In this document: positions 36,117-44,961 of the stretch, in pieces
Position numbering within the stretch: position 1 is the first letter of the stretch
How the letters are laid out: each line of letters begins with the position of its first letter
Assembly (NCBI RefSeq): GCF_000732625.1
Contig: NZ_JPJI01000032.1
Coordinates: 744,001 to 808,000 of the forward strand
Reading direction: 5' to 3'
Source of the DNA: Nonlabens ulvanivorans
GTDB taxonomy: Bacteria > Bacteroidota > Bacteroidia > Flavobacteriales > Flavobacteriaceae
DNA length: 64,000 nucleotides
Notes under the pieces: generated by a model
Told to the model about the DNA's origin: nothing
Databases searched by the model: none
Seen by the model: the letters and a program-made list of their open reading frames with translations, nothing else
Made by a program: the position numbers and the translations under genes

Positions 36117-36806
36117 ATGGCGCTCATTCTTTGTGTAGAGACCTCTTCTACAAATTGTTCAGTAGCACTGGCTAGTGATGATACTAGTATCACAAACGCA
36201 AATTCATATCAGGTAGCACATTGTGCTGATTTTATAGAAGATAATAGCTCTAGTTATTCTCATGGAGAACGTTTACATGTTTTTATAGATGACTTACTTA
36301 AGCGCAATAACTTAACCGTTCAAGATATAGACGCCATAGCCGTTAGTGAAGGACCAGGATCCTATACCGGTCTACGCATCGGTGTTGCTAGTGTAAAAGG
36401 CATGTGTTATGCTTTAGATATTCCTATGATTGCGATCAATACCTTAGAGTCTTTAAGCTTGCAAAATACGTTACCAAGTGATTATACTATCGCCATGTTA
36501 GATGCAAGACGTATGGAGGTTTACGCTTCAGTGTATCAAGGTAAAGAGCTTGTAGAAACTACTAAAGCGGTTGTATTAGATGAAGATTCTTTTTCTCGCT
36601 TTCGCGAAAGCGGAAACATTACTTTCATAGGTACTGGTGTAGAGAAATTTGAAAATCTGATTAAAGAACCTGCACATCGATATGTAACTTCTAATCCTAC
36701 AGCAATAACGATGTGCGATACTGCTGTTTTAAAGTATAAAAAAAGCGACACTGTTGATGTCGCTTATTTTGAACCTTTTTACCTTAAAGAGTTTAAGGCA
36801 GGATAA
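36117..36806 (+). CDS. tsaB: tRNA threonylcarbamoyladenosine biosynthesis protein TsaB
   Basis: The 229-residue ASKHA-fold protein has the TsaB opening ILCVETSSTNCSVAL and the motif VSEGPGSYTGLRIGVASVKG (near 78-97). With TsaD and TsaE it makes the t6A37 modification in tRNAs decoding ANN codons. It follows the second adaptor by one base. The palindrome at 36597 encodes RFRES in the variable C-terminal half. Confidence 0.95.
   Translation: MALILCVETSSTNCSVALASDDTSITNANSYQVAHCADFIEDNSSSYSHGERLHVFIDDLLKRNNLTVQDIDAIAVSEGPGSYTGLRIGVASVKGMCYALDIPMIAINTLESLSLQNTLPSDYTIAMLDARRMEVYASVYQGKELVETTKAVVLDEDSFSRFRESGNITFIGTGVEKFENLIKEPAHRYVTSNPTAITMCDTAVLKYKKSDTVDVAYFEPFYLKEFKAG
36597..36612. repeat. 16-bp palindrome, perfect copy (tsaB)
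   Basis: CGCTTTCGCGAAAGCG, read as RFRES around residue 162 of TsaB. Confidence 0.9.
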
Positions 36807-36807
36807 A

Positions 36808-37008
36808 TTACTTTACTTCAAAAGTGATTTTTACATTCACTCTGTATTCAGATACTTTTCCATCTTTTACTTGAGCGCTTTGCTCATTTACATAGACAGA
36901 TCTTATATTTTTAACGCTCTTTGAGGCTTGTTCTACCGCTTTATTAGTTGCGTCTTCCCAACTGCTATCACTATTTGCTAATACTTCAATTACTTTTAAA
37001 ATTGCCAT
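36808..37008 (-). CDS. Dodecin family flavin-binding protein
   Basis: The 66-residue protein has the dodecin pattern of strand-helix-two strands (VIEVLANSDSSWEDATNKAV, then VSEYRVNVKITFEVK). Dodecins form 12-mers that store flavins. It converges with tsaB, one base apart. Confidence 0.9.
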   Translation of the reverse strand: MAILKVIEVLANSDSSWEDATNKAVEQASKSVKNIRSVYVNEQSAQVKDGKVSEYRVNVKITFEVK

Positions 37009-37132
37009 GATTATATCTTTTTAAATTAATTAGATTCAAAAGATAAGTAAAATTTTAAAATCGATTTTAAAATCAGCTAGCTAAAAACATAACTGGATTA
37101 ATAACAAATTTTAGAGATGATTGACAGATTTA

Positions 37133-38041
37133 TTAGCCATTTATAGCCATCACTCGATCTACCTTACCAGGTAACATATCACGCAACATTGTTTCTATAC
37201 CACTTTTCAAAGTCATGGTAGATGATGGGCAACCGCTACAGGCACCTTGTAAAATAACCTTTACCTCTTTAGTGTTTTCATCATAACTGTCAAAGACGAT
37301 GTTACCACCATCACTCGCTACAGCAGGTTTGATGTACTCATCTAGTATTTCTACCACTTTTTTAGAGACATCATCTAGATTTTCGAATTTAGGTAGCTCT
37401 ATGTTTTCACCTTCTTTTTTAACTGTTCCGGCTTCATGTTTTGAAGATCCTATCTCAGCACCATTTTCTATAGCTTCTTTAATAAAAGAACGTATTTCAA
37501 AGGTTACTTCATCCCAAGAGGCAATATCATGTTTCTGAATGGATACATAATTCTCATCGGCATAGATTTCTTTTACAAAAGGGAAATTATATAATTGACG
37601 CGCCAGTGTGTTGTCTGCCGTGTCAGCAATGGATTTAAATTCTGTGCTATTCACTACTAGCTTCTTATTAGCCACAAACTTCATTACTGAAGGATTAGGA
37701 GTAGCCTCAGCATACACGGTTACCGGAACTTTCTTTTGTGTACTTTCTATATTTAAAAGCGGTGCATCGCTATTCAAGTAATTTTCTATTTGCTCTTTTA
37801 CTTCATCTTGTACGTCGCTCCAATCAATAATGTCATAGCGCTCTATGGCTATAAAATTTTGAGTAATATAAACGGTTTTTACAAACGGTAAATAGAATAA
37901 TTGCTGCGCTAGCGGTGATGGTTTTGCGTCATCAATGTTCTTAAATTCATAGCTTTCATTTTTAACTAGAAAATGATTGCTTTCAAATTTAATGATCGCC
38001 TCATTAGTAGTAGGTGTAATAGTAATTGTATGTGAATCCAT
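37133..38041 (-). CDS. NifU-like Fe-S scaffold with two Nfu N-terminal domains
   Basis: The 302-residue protein has two tandem Nfu_N-type domains (about 5-92 and 105-195) and a C-terminal NifU domain with the cluster-binding CxxC in GACSGCPSS. It carries or delivers Fe-S clusters. The start at 38041 was chosen over an upstream ATG at 38080, because a -7 box CAAAGATA (plus-strand reading, 38062-38069) lies between them, so transcription probably begins after 38080. Confidence 0.88.
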   Translation of the reverse strand: MDSHTITITPTTNEAIIKFESNHFLVKNESYEFKNIDDAKPSPLAQQLFYLPFVKTVYITQNFIAIERYDIIDWSDVQDEVKEQIENYLNSDAPLLNIESTQKKVPVTVYAEATPNPSVMKFVANKKLVVNSTEFKSIADTADNTLARQLYNFPFVKEIYADENYVSIQKHDIASWDEVTFEIRSFIKEAIENGAEIGSSKHEAGTVKKEGENIELPKFENLDDVSKKVVEILDEYIKPAVASDGGNIVFDSYDENTKEVKVILQGACSGCPSSTMTLKSGIETMLRDMLPGKVDRVMAING

Positions 38042-38061
38042 GATCGTTCTCTTATAAGTGA

Positions 38062-38069
38062 CAAAGATA
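38062..38069 (-). promoter_or_regulatory. -7 box of the NifU-like gene
   Basis: On the minus strand TATCTTTG, 20 nt before ATG 38041. No TTG was found at the expected -33 spacing. It decides the start codon of the NifU-like gene. Confidence 0.45.
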
Positions 38070-38185
38070 CGATGCGTCATGTAGATAGTAACTTAAAGAA
38101 GTCATTGATTCTATTGATAGTGTCATCTTTAAGCCGTTAAGTTATTCTTAAAACCATATATTTACTTTTTATTAGTTAAGAAGAA

Positions 38186-41100
38186 ATGAAAAAAGCAGCC
38201 CTTTTATTACTTCTACTAGGTCTTTGTGTTTTTTCAAATGCTCAAATAATAGTAGATAATACAACTTATACCAATATTGAGCTCGTTGAAGATGTTCTTG
38301 TGAACAGCACTTGTGCAGGTGTTAGAAATATCGCCTGGAGTACCGGAGCTGGACCTAACCAAAATGGGATAGCTTATTTTCAACATAACTCTTCTGGTTT
38401 TCCTATTAGAGAAGGTATTGTTTTATCTAGTGGTAATGCTTTAAATGCTGCTGGACCCAATACTGATTTAAGTCAGTCAGATGTAATAGGAACTCCATCG
38501 GATCCAGATTTGCAAGCAGCAATGGTAGGATCTGTTCCAGCTGTTGTTTCACAAGATGTAAGTTGGTTAAGTTTTGATTTTGTGCCACAGGCAGGATTTA
38601 TGTCTTTTGATTTTCTGTTTGCTAGTGAAGAGTATGATGGTAACTTCGAATGTTCTTTTTCTGATGCTTTTGCCTTTATCTTAACAGATACAGTAACTGG
38701 AACTGTTACTAATTTAGCTTTAATACCAGGTACAACAGACCCTATAAGAGTCACTAGTGTTAGAAATCCACCTGCAAGTGCTTTTTGTGTGCCGGTGAAT
38801 CCAACGTTTTTTGATGATTATAATGTTGCTGGTGCAGCAGGAGCAACTATTACTACAGGTAATCCAGCGGCAACTAGTGCAATATCTTATAACGGTCAAA
38901 CGGTTGTTCTAAGGGCAGAAAGTAGTGTCGTTGCTAATCGTAATTATAATATAAAATTAGTTATTGGAGATTCTGGTGATGACCAATACGACTCCGCAGT
39001 ATTCATTGCTGGAGGAAGTTTTGATATTGGAGCAGATTTGGGATTGGATAGAACTTTAGTAGGTTCAAATCCGCTTTGTGAAGGAGATCAATATACATTA
39101 GACGCATCTGTAGCTGGTGCTGCCATGAGTTATCAATGGAATCGTAATGCAGCACCAATTCCTGGTGCTACTAATGCAACATATACAGCAACCACCACAG
39201 GGAATTATTCTGTAGATATTAATTATACGGCATCTTGTAGTACGATAGCGAGTGTGTTTCTAGAATTTATCAGTCCTAATTCTTCTACACCTACAGATAT
39301 GCAAGCTTGTGGTTCTGGTGGAACTGCTGTTTTTGATTTAACGTCTAAAACACCTGAAGCTTTAGGTGCGTTAGCTGCAGCAGACCATACCGTAAGTTAT
39401 TATGAGTCTCAGTCTGATGCTGAAGCTGGTATCAACCCGATTCCTAATCCATCAACTTATTCAAACACCGCAAATCCACAAACTGTATATGTGCGTGTGG
39501 AAGAAAATGCATTTAACTGTGCGTCTGTTGAAGAGTTTGATCTCATTATAGCAACCATATCAGCAGGAACGCCAATGGATATGATCGCTTGTGATGTTGA
39601 TAATGATGGTTTCTTTGACTTTGACTTAAGTACACAGGACGCAGACATGGCAGGAACTAATGCTGCTGGATCTGTAACGGTTACTTACCACCTTACTCAG
39701 GCAGATGCAGACGCTGGTGTTAATCCTGTAGGACCAATATATACTAATACGACAACGCCAGAGACTATTTATGGTCGAGTAGAATTAAATACAGATAGTA
39801 ATTGTGCAGATACTGCTAGTTTTAATTTAATTCTGAATCCTTCACCAGTCGCTCCTACAATAACAGATTTTGAATCATGTAGCACTATAGATCCTAATAC
39901 TACGGTTTTCGCTTTAAGCGATAAGGATACAGAAATTATGAATGGACAAGCAAATGTCCTTGTCAGTTATTACAGCACGCAAGCAGATGCTGATATAGGT
40001 GTCAATGAGTTGCCTACTAATGGTTATACAAATACATCTAATCCACAGACTATTTATGTGAGACTCATAGACGCGCTGACTAATTGTGTTAATACAGATA
40101 CAACTTTTGAACTGGTCGTTAATGACTTACCGGTAGTTACTGCGCCAGCCTTATATGATCTTTGTGATGATAATACAATTGATGGATTTACTTCTTTTGA
40201 TTTGGCGACTAGGGATAGTGAAATAACTGGTGGTAATACTTCTTATACTGTTTTCTATTATGCCACACAGCTAGATGCCGATAATAGGATGAATGAATTA
40301 ACGGGTTCCTACACTAATACTGTAAATCCACAAACGGTATTTGTTGTTGTAGAAGATAATGTAACAGGTTGTGAAAATTATACAACGTTAAATCTTGAGG
40401 TTATTGATGCGCCACAGGCTGCAACGGCACCAGATTTAATATTATGTGATGATAATAACACAGGTGATCTTACCGAAACCTTTAACCTGACAGATAATGA
40501 GACTGCAGTTTTAAATGGGCAAACGGGAATTACATTAACCTATCATAACTCACAAGCTGACGCAGATGCTGGTTCAAATGCTATAGGAAATCCTACGAGT
40601 TTTGATAATTCATCATCGTTGCAGACTGTTTATGTAAGAGTAGAAAACACTACTGGATGTTTCAATACAACAAGTTTTAATATTGTTGTAAATGAAGTGC
40701 CAGTCCCACAAATGTTTGATTTGTACTATTTATGTCTTGATGGTAACGGTAATGTTTTAAATACAGATAATTCACCACCTACATTAGACACGACATTATC
40801 GGCTACAGGATTAAGTTTTAGCTGGTCGTTAGACGGTAATGTATTGCCTGCTGAAACAGGTGCGACACTTACAGCTACTATGGTAGGAATGTATACGGTA
40901 ACAGCTACAGATACGGCTACAGGATGTAATAGTTCTCAAACTACAGAGGTAAGACAATTAGGTCCGCCAGATAGTTTTGGTGCCGAGGTAACATCTCGAT
41001 ATTTTGATGAAGTTCATAGAATAGAAGCTTTTGCTCAAGGACCTGCAACACAATATATTTTTAGCGTTGATGATGGTCCATGGCAATATAATGGCTTTTT

Positions 41101-41449
41101 TGAGGACGTTACACCAGGACCGCATGTGGTATTTATACAGGATTTAGACGGTTGTAACACAGTAGAAATCCCTATAGATGTCATCGGTTATCCACGCTAT
41201 TTCACGCCTAACAACGATGGTTACCATGATACTTGGAACATCATTGGAATTAACAATGAACCTACTACAAAAATTTATATATTTGACCGATACGGAAAAC
41301 TGCTTAAACAAATGAATCCTTCCGGTATAGGATGGGATGGTTTTTATAATGGTCAACCGTTACCATCATCCGATTATTGGTTCCAGGTGGAATACATAGA
41401 AAACGGAAGCAATAAAACATTTGGTGGACATTTTGCGTTAAAGAGATAG
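38186..41449 (+). CDS. Large surface protein: choice-of-anchor L domain, repeats, type IX type B sorting domain
   Basis: The 1087-residue protein has a signal peptide (1-19), a choice-of-anchor L domain (about 35-280, with SFDFLFASEEYDG), an Ig-like segment (about 285-360), five repeats of about 95 residues (about 365-835) each ending in a variant of YTNT..PQTVYVRVE, and a further Ig-like part. The C-terminal type B sorting domain (about 1000-1087) begins PRYFTPNNDGYHDTWNI. It should be exported by the type IX system and stay on the surface, probably as an adhesin. The PorP/SprF gene follows 17 nt later. Confidence 0.9.
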   Translation: MKKAALLLLLLGLCVFSNAQIIVDNTTYTNIELVEDVLVNSTCAGVRNIAWSTGAGPNQNGIAYFQHNSSGFPIREGIVLSSGNALNAAGPNTDLSQSDVIGTPSDPDLQAAMVGSVPAVVSQDVSWLSFDFVPQAGFMSFDFLFASEEYDGNFECSFSDAFAFILTDTVTGTVTNLALIPGTTDPIRVTSVRNPPASAFCVPVNPTFFDDYNVAGAAGATITTGNPAATSAISYNGQTVVLRAESSVVANRNYNIKLVIGDSGDDQYDSAVFIAGGSFDIGADLGLDRTLVGSNPLCEGDQYTLDASVAGAAMSYQWNRNAAPIPGATNATYTATTTGNYSVDINYTASCSTIASVFLEFISPNSSTPTDMQACGSGGTAVFDLTSKTPEALGALAAADHTVSYYESQSDAEAGINPIPNPSTYSNTANPQTVYVRVEENAFNCASVEEFDLIIATISAGTPMDMIACDVDNDGFFDFDLSTQDADMAGTNAAGSVTVTYHLTQADADAGVNPVGPIYTNTTTPETIYGRVELNTDSNCADTASFNLILNPSPVAPTITDFESCSTIDPNTTVFALSDKDTEIMNGQANVLVSYYSTQADADIGVNELPTNGYTNTSNPQTIYVRLIDALTNCVNTDTTFELVVNDLPVVTAPALYDLCDDNTIDGFTSFDLATRDSEITGGNTSYTVFYYATQLDADNRMNELTGSYTNTVNPQTVFVVVEDNVTGCENYTTLNLEVIDAPQAATAPDLILCDDNNTGDLTETFNLTDNETAVLNGQTGITLTYHNSQADADAGSNAIGNPTSFDNSSSLQTVYVRVENTTGCFNTTSFNIVVNEVPVPQMFDLYYLCLDGNGNVLNTDNSPPTLDTTLSATGLSFSWSLDGNVLPAETGATLTATMVGMYTVTATDTATGCNSSQTTEVRQLGPPDSFGAEVTSRYFDEVHRIEAFAQGPATQYIFSVDDGPWQYNGFFEDVTPGPHVVFIQDLDGCNTVEIPIDVIGYPRYFTPNNDGYHDTWNIIGINNEPTTKIYIFDRYGKLLKQMNPSGIGWDGFYNGQPLPSSDYWFQVEYIENGSNKTFGGHFALKR

Positions 41450-41466
41450 AATAGACTTAATAGAAC

Positions 41467-42468
41467 ATGAGAAAAATTTTAATTGTACTGGCACTAGCGT
41501 TTAGCAGTCAGTTTGCGTTAGCTCAAGAAGGTGTACCAGTATATCTGGATTACTTAACAGACAACTATTACTTGTTACATCCATCGATGGCAGGTGCCGC
41601 TAGTTGTGGTAAAGTTAGGTCTACTATCAGACAGCAGTGGTTTGATCAAGAAGATGCTCCTAATTTACAGACACTCAGTTTTAATACAGCAATAGGTGAA
41701 AATAGCGGTATTGGAGCTATTCTTTTTAATGATAAAAATGGTTATCACTCTCAAACAGGTGGATACATTTCATATGCTTATCACCTACAAATAGGTGGTG
41801 GATTTGAAGACCTTAATAGACTTTCTTTTGGTGTAAACGTAGGTCTTGTTCAAAGTAGATTAGATGAATCTGATTTTGACCTAACAGACTTTGATCCAAT
41901 CATCACTGGAGTTTTAAGGTCTGATTCTTACTTTAATGTAGATTTAGGTGCTTCTTATTTCTATAAAGAATTTTATGCACACTTCACAGTGAAGAATGCT
42001 ATCTTCCAAAATCGCGAAATTTATTCTGAAGGTTTTGAAAGCACTAACCAACGTCGCTACATCGCGACATTAGGATATCTTTTTGCACCACGTAATTCAA
42101 AGTGGCAATGGGAACCATCTTTCTTATATCAACGTACAGATCGTACTGAAGAGCAGTTTATGGATTTCAATGCAAAAGCATATTATGATTTGAGCGACGA
42201 GAGTGTGCTTTATTTAGGAGCTTCTTACCGTCAGAGTTTTGATGGAGCAGAGTTTGTAAATGGAACCAGTATCCAAGAACAAAACCTTTCTTTACTTTCT
42301 CCATTATTAGGGATTAAGCACAAGAATTTTACATTTGCTTATACGTATAGCTACCAGTTTGGTGAAATTAAATTTGCCAGTGGTGGATTCCACCAGATCA
42401 CTTTAGGAATTGATTTCTTATGTACTAAAGATAGATGGAGTTGTAACTGTCCTGCAGTGAACTTATAA
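41467..42468 (+). CDS. PorP/SprF family outer-membrane protein
   Basis: The 333-residue protein has a signal peptide (1-19) and a beta-barrel pattern typical of PorP/SprF. Members work in type IX secretion and gliding, often as the partner of the adhesin encoded next door. Here the adhesin is the gene before it. Confidence 0.9.
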   Translation: MRKILIVLALAFSSQFALAQEGVPVYLDYLTDNYYLLHPSMAGAASCGKVRSTIRQQWFDQEDAPNLQTLSFNTAIGENSGIGAILFNDKNGYHSQTGGYISYAYHLQIGGGFEDLNRLSFGVNVGLVQSRLDESDFDLTDFDPIITGVLRSDSYFNVDLGASYFYKEFYAHFTVKNAIFQNREIYSEGFESTNQRRYIATLGYLFAPRNSKWQWEPSFLYQRTDRTEEQFMDFNAKAYYDLSDESVLYLGASYRQSFDGAEFVNGTSIQEQNLSLLSPLLGIKHKNFTFAYTYSYQFGEIKFASGGFHQITLGIDFLCTKDRWSCNCPAVNL

Positions 42469-42487
42469 TACTATTTATATTCAAACT

Positions 42488-42515
42488 AAAAGGACTGTGA
42501 AAGCAGTCCTTTTTT
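42488..42515 (+). terminator. Hairpin terminator after PorP/SprF gene
   Basis: Stem aaaaggactg/cagtcctttt with a 6-nt loop, followed by a T-run, 20 nt after the stop. Confidence 0.85.
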
Positions 42516-42541
42516 AGTTTCAAAAATATTTTCATCTTGAT

Positions 42542-43069
42542 ATGAGAAAATTACTTAATGAAGAATTAGACCGGTTGTCGGTAGATCGCTTCCGCGAAAG
42601 CGATAAAACACCGCTCATCATTGTATTAGATAATGTGCGCAGTCTCAATAATATTGGTTCTGTTTTCCGTAGCGCAGATGCTTATCGAGTAGAAAAAATA
42701 TATCTATGTGGTATCACAGCGCAACCACCACATAAAGATATTAGAAAAACGGCACTGGGCGCAACAGAAACGGTAGCTTGGGAATATCGTGAGCACACCA
42801 TCGATGTAATTAAAGAGCTTAATGAGCAAGGTGTAACTACTTGTGCTATTGAACAAGCAGAAGATTCAATCACTTTGCGCGGTTTTAAGCCATCTACTAA
42901 AAAAGTAGCTGTAGTTATGGGTAATGAGGTGAAAGGTGTTCAACAAGAGGTTGTAGACGCTTGTGATACTGTCATTGAGCTAGAGCAATATGGTACAAAA
43001 CACTCCTTAAATATCTCAGTATGTACAGGAATTGTAATCTATGATTTGTTCTATAAACTCAACTCTTAA
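42542..43069 (+). CDS. SpoU/TrmH family RNA methyltransferase
   Basis: The 175-residue SPOUT enzyme has motif 1 NNIGSVFRSADA, motif 2 VVMGNEVKGVQQEV and motif 3 KHSLNISVCTGIVIYDL. It uses SAM to methylate a ribose in RNA; whether tRNA or rRNA cannot be told. It lacks an extra N-terminal substrate domain. Stop codons of this gene and folK overlap in a TTAA. The palindrome at 42587 encodes RFRES in the short N-terminal helix. Confidence 0.88.
   Translation: MRKLLNEELDRLSVDRFRESDKTPLIIVLDNVRSLNNIGSVFRSADAYRVEKIYLCGITAQPPHKDIRKTALGATETVAWEYREHTIDVIKELNEQGVTTCAIEQAEDSITLRGFKPSTKKVAVVMGNEVKGVQQEVVDACDTVIELEQYGTKHSLNISVCTGIVIYDLFYKLNS
42587..42602. repeat. 16-bp palindrome, one mismatch (TrmH-like gene)
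   Basis: CGCTTCCGCGAAAGCG. The T-to-C change is silent; the read peptide is still RFRES. Confidence 0.85.
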
Positions 43070-44199
43070 ATAGCTGAGGTAATTTGTTCCAGTACTTTTA
43101 AATAATCTTCTTGATTATTTACAAAATCAAGATCTGTAACATCAATAACTTTAATTTTTAAATCCTGTTGAGATCTTATAAAATCTGCATACCCTTGCTG
43201 GATTTGAGATAAGTAACTGGCCTCTATGTTTTGCTCATAATCACGACCACGTTTTTTTATATTTTCTAATAAACGATCTTCTGTTTGATATAAATAAATG
43301 TATAAATCTGGTTTTACCAGTTCTTTATACATCATATTAAACAGCCGTTTATATAGAGAGTATTCTTCTTTTTCAAGGGTTATTTTACTGAAAATAAGTG
43401 ATTTGATGACGTAATAATCTGCAACTGTAAAATCTGAAAATAGATCTTGTTGTGCGACGTCATCACTTAATTGTTGATAGCGATCTGCGAGAAAAGACAT
43501 CTCAAGCGGGAACGCATACCTTTCGGTATCTTCATAAAATAGAGGCAGAAATGGATTGTCTGCAAATCGTTCTAGGACCTGTTTGCCATTAAAGTCTTCA
43601 GCAATTTTATGAGATAAGCTCGTTTTCCCAGAACCTATGTTTCCTTCAATGGCTATAAAATTGATATTGGTTATGGGATAGCGCTTTCGCGAAAGCGGAA
43701 TCTCAAAACTAACCTTGCTGTTTAATGACTCTAAGGAATCTGTAATTTCTTGTATACTCTTTTTTAATACTGGATGATATACTTTACCAGCTATGGCAGC
43801 AAGAGGCTGCATTACAAATGAACGTTGTTCCATTCTAGGATGCGGCACTTGCAATGAATCAGTATTGATAATTTGATCATCAAATAGTAATATGTCTAAA
43901 TCTATAACACGATCCTCATAAGTATCACCGCTTCTAGGAACGCGACCTAGATCACGTTCAATCTGTTGTAATATGATGATGGTCTCTAGTGGGTTTTTAT
44001 GACTGTGAACTAATATACAAGTGTTTAAGAAATTCCCGCCAGTAAAACCTGCTGCAGGCACTTCATAAACCGGAGCCGTTTTAATAATCAAGCCCAGTGT
44101 GCTCTCAATAAGTCGTGCGGCATCAAGAAGATGCTTCTCACGATCTCCTAGATTACTACCTAAAGCAATGAATATCTTATGGTTATGATTTGAAGTGAT
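43066..44199 (-). CDS. folK: HPPK (FolK) fused to deoxynucleoside kinase; no standard start codon
   Basis: Two enzymes are joined: an N-terminal 6-hydroxymethyl-dihydropterin pyrophosphokinase (folate synthesis; IALGSNLGD, later RVIDLDILLFDD) and a C-terminal deoxynucleoside kinase with P-loop IEGNIGSGKTS. This fusion is common in flavobacteria. The first in-frame ATG/GTG/TTG is TTG 44089-44091, which would delete the substrate-binding IALGSNLGD. The frame stays open and homologous to 44220, where a TAA stops it. ATC 44197-44199, ATA 44173-44175 and ATT 44167-44169 are the only near-start codons ahead of or at the motif. The end given here is ATC 44199. The palindrome at 43682 encodes LSRKR in the linker. 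Confidence 0.8.
   Translation of the reverse strand: MTSNHNHKIFIALGSNLGDREKHLLDAARLIESTLGLIIKTAPVYEVPAAGFTGGNFLNTCILVHSHKNPLETIIILQQIERDLGRVPRSGDTYEDRVIDLDILLFDDQIINTDSLQVPHPRMEQRSFVMQPLAAIAGKVYHPVLKKSIQEITDSLESLNSKVSFEIPLSRKRYPITNINFIAIEGNIGSGKTSLSHKIAEDFNGKQVLERFADNPFLPLFYEDTERYAFPLEMSFLADRYQQLSDDVAQQDLFSDFTVADYYVIKSLIFSKITLEKEEYSLYKRLFNMMYKELVKPDLYIYLYQTEDRLLENIKKRGRDYEQNIEASYLSQIQQGYADFIRSQQDLKIKVIDVTDLDFVNNQEDYLKVLEQITSAI
43682..43697. repeat. 16-bp palindrome, perfect copy (folK-dNK linker)
   Basis: CGCTTTCGCGAAAGCG, read in the third frame as LSRKR, just between the HPPK and kinase domains. Confidence 0.9.
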
Positions 44200-44262
44200 G
44201 TCTAAAAATTTTGCAGCAAATTAAGGAATTATACGCAGCCTAAAAGCTACTTTTACATTAAT

Positions 44263-44961
44263 ATGAAAACTCTTTTGGGCGCAGATTTGCGCAAGGCACA
44301 TCGTATTTATTTAGTTCTAGCGGCATTGTTTATATGTTCGCTAGTGGTATCTAATCTAATTTTTCAGAAGTTTTTTTATTGGAATCCGTTAGGGCTATTC
44401 AATTTTGAGATATCAGTTGGTTTATTACCATATCCGATTACATTTCTCATAACAGATTTAGTGAGTGAGATATACGGAAGACGTAAAGCAAATGATCTAG
44501 TACTTGCAGGGATTTTTGCATCGGTATTTAGTCTAGGAATTATCTATGTGGCAGATATGGCTCCTGCTACGGGATTTTCGGCCATACAGGATGATGTGTT
44601 TAATAAGGTTTTTGGGGCTACCACAATTGCAGTTATTGCGAGTATGTTGGCTTATTTATTTGCTCAGTTTGTAGATATACAGATTTATCATTTCTGGAAA
44701 CGGTTGACAAAAGGGAAAATGTTATGGCTGCGCAATAATGCGAGTACCATATTTTCACAGTTTGTTGACACTATGAGTGTGTTATTATTGTTATGTTACT
44801 ATAATGTGATACCATGGGAGCGATTCTGGCCGTTATTAGGTGCTGGTTTCTTGTTCAAATTATTGGTAGCGTTGATCGATACACCATTATTATATCTGGG
44901 TGTTTACGTATTTAGAAGATTGTTTAAATTAGATGTAGGAGAAGAAATTAAAATAGATTAA
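44263..44961 (+). CDS. Queuosine precursor transporter (YhhQ family)
   Basis: The 232-residue membrane protein has about six helices and the family motif LLPYPITFLITDLVSEIYGRRKAN. YhhQ-type proteins import queuosine precursors such as preQ0/preQ1. It is divergent from folK and overlaps the AsmA-like gene by one base. Confidence 0.9.
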   Translation: MKTLLGADLRKAHRIYLVLAALFICSLVVSNLIFQKFFYWNPLGLFNFEISVGLLPYPITFLITDLVSEIYGRRKANDLVLAGIFASVFSLGIIYVADMAPATGFSAIQDDVFNKVFGATTIAVIASMLAYLFAQFVDIQIYHFWKRLTKGKMLWLRNNASTIFSQFVDTMSVLLLLCYYNVIPWERFWPLLGAGFLFKLLVALIDTPLLYLGVYVFRRLFKLDVGEEIKID

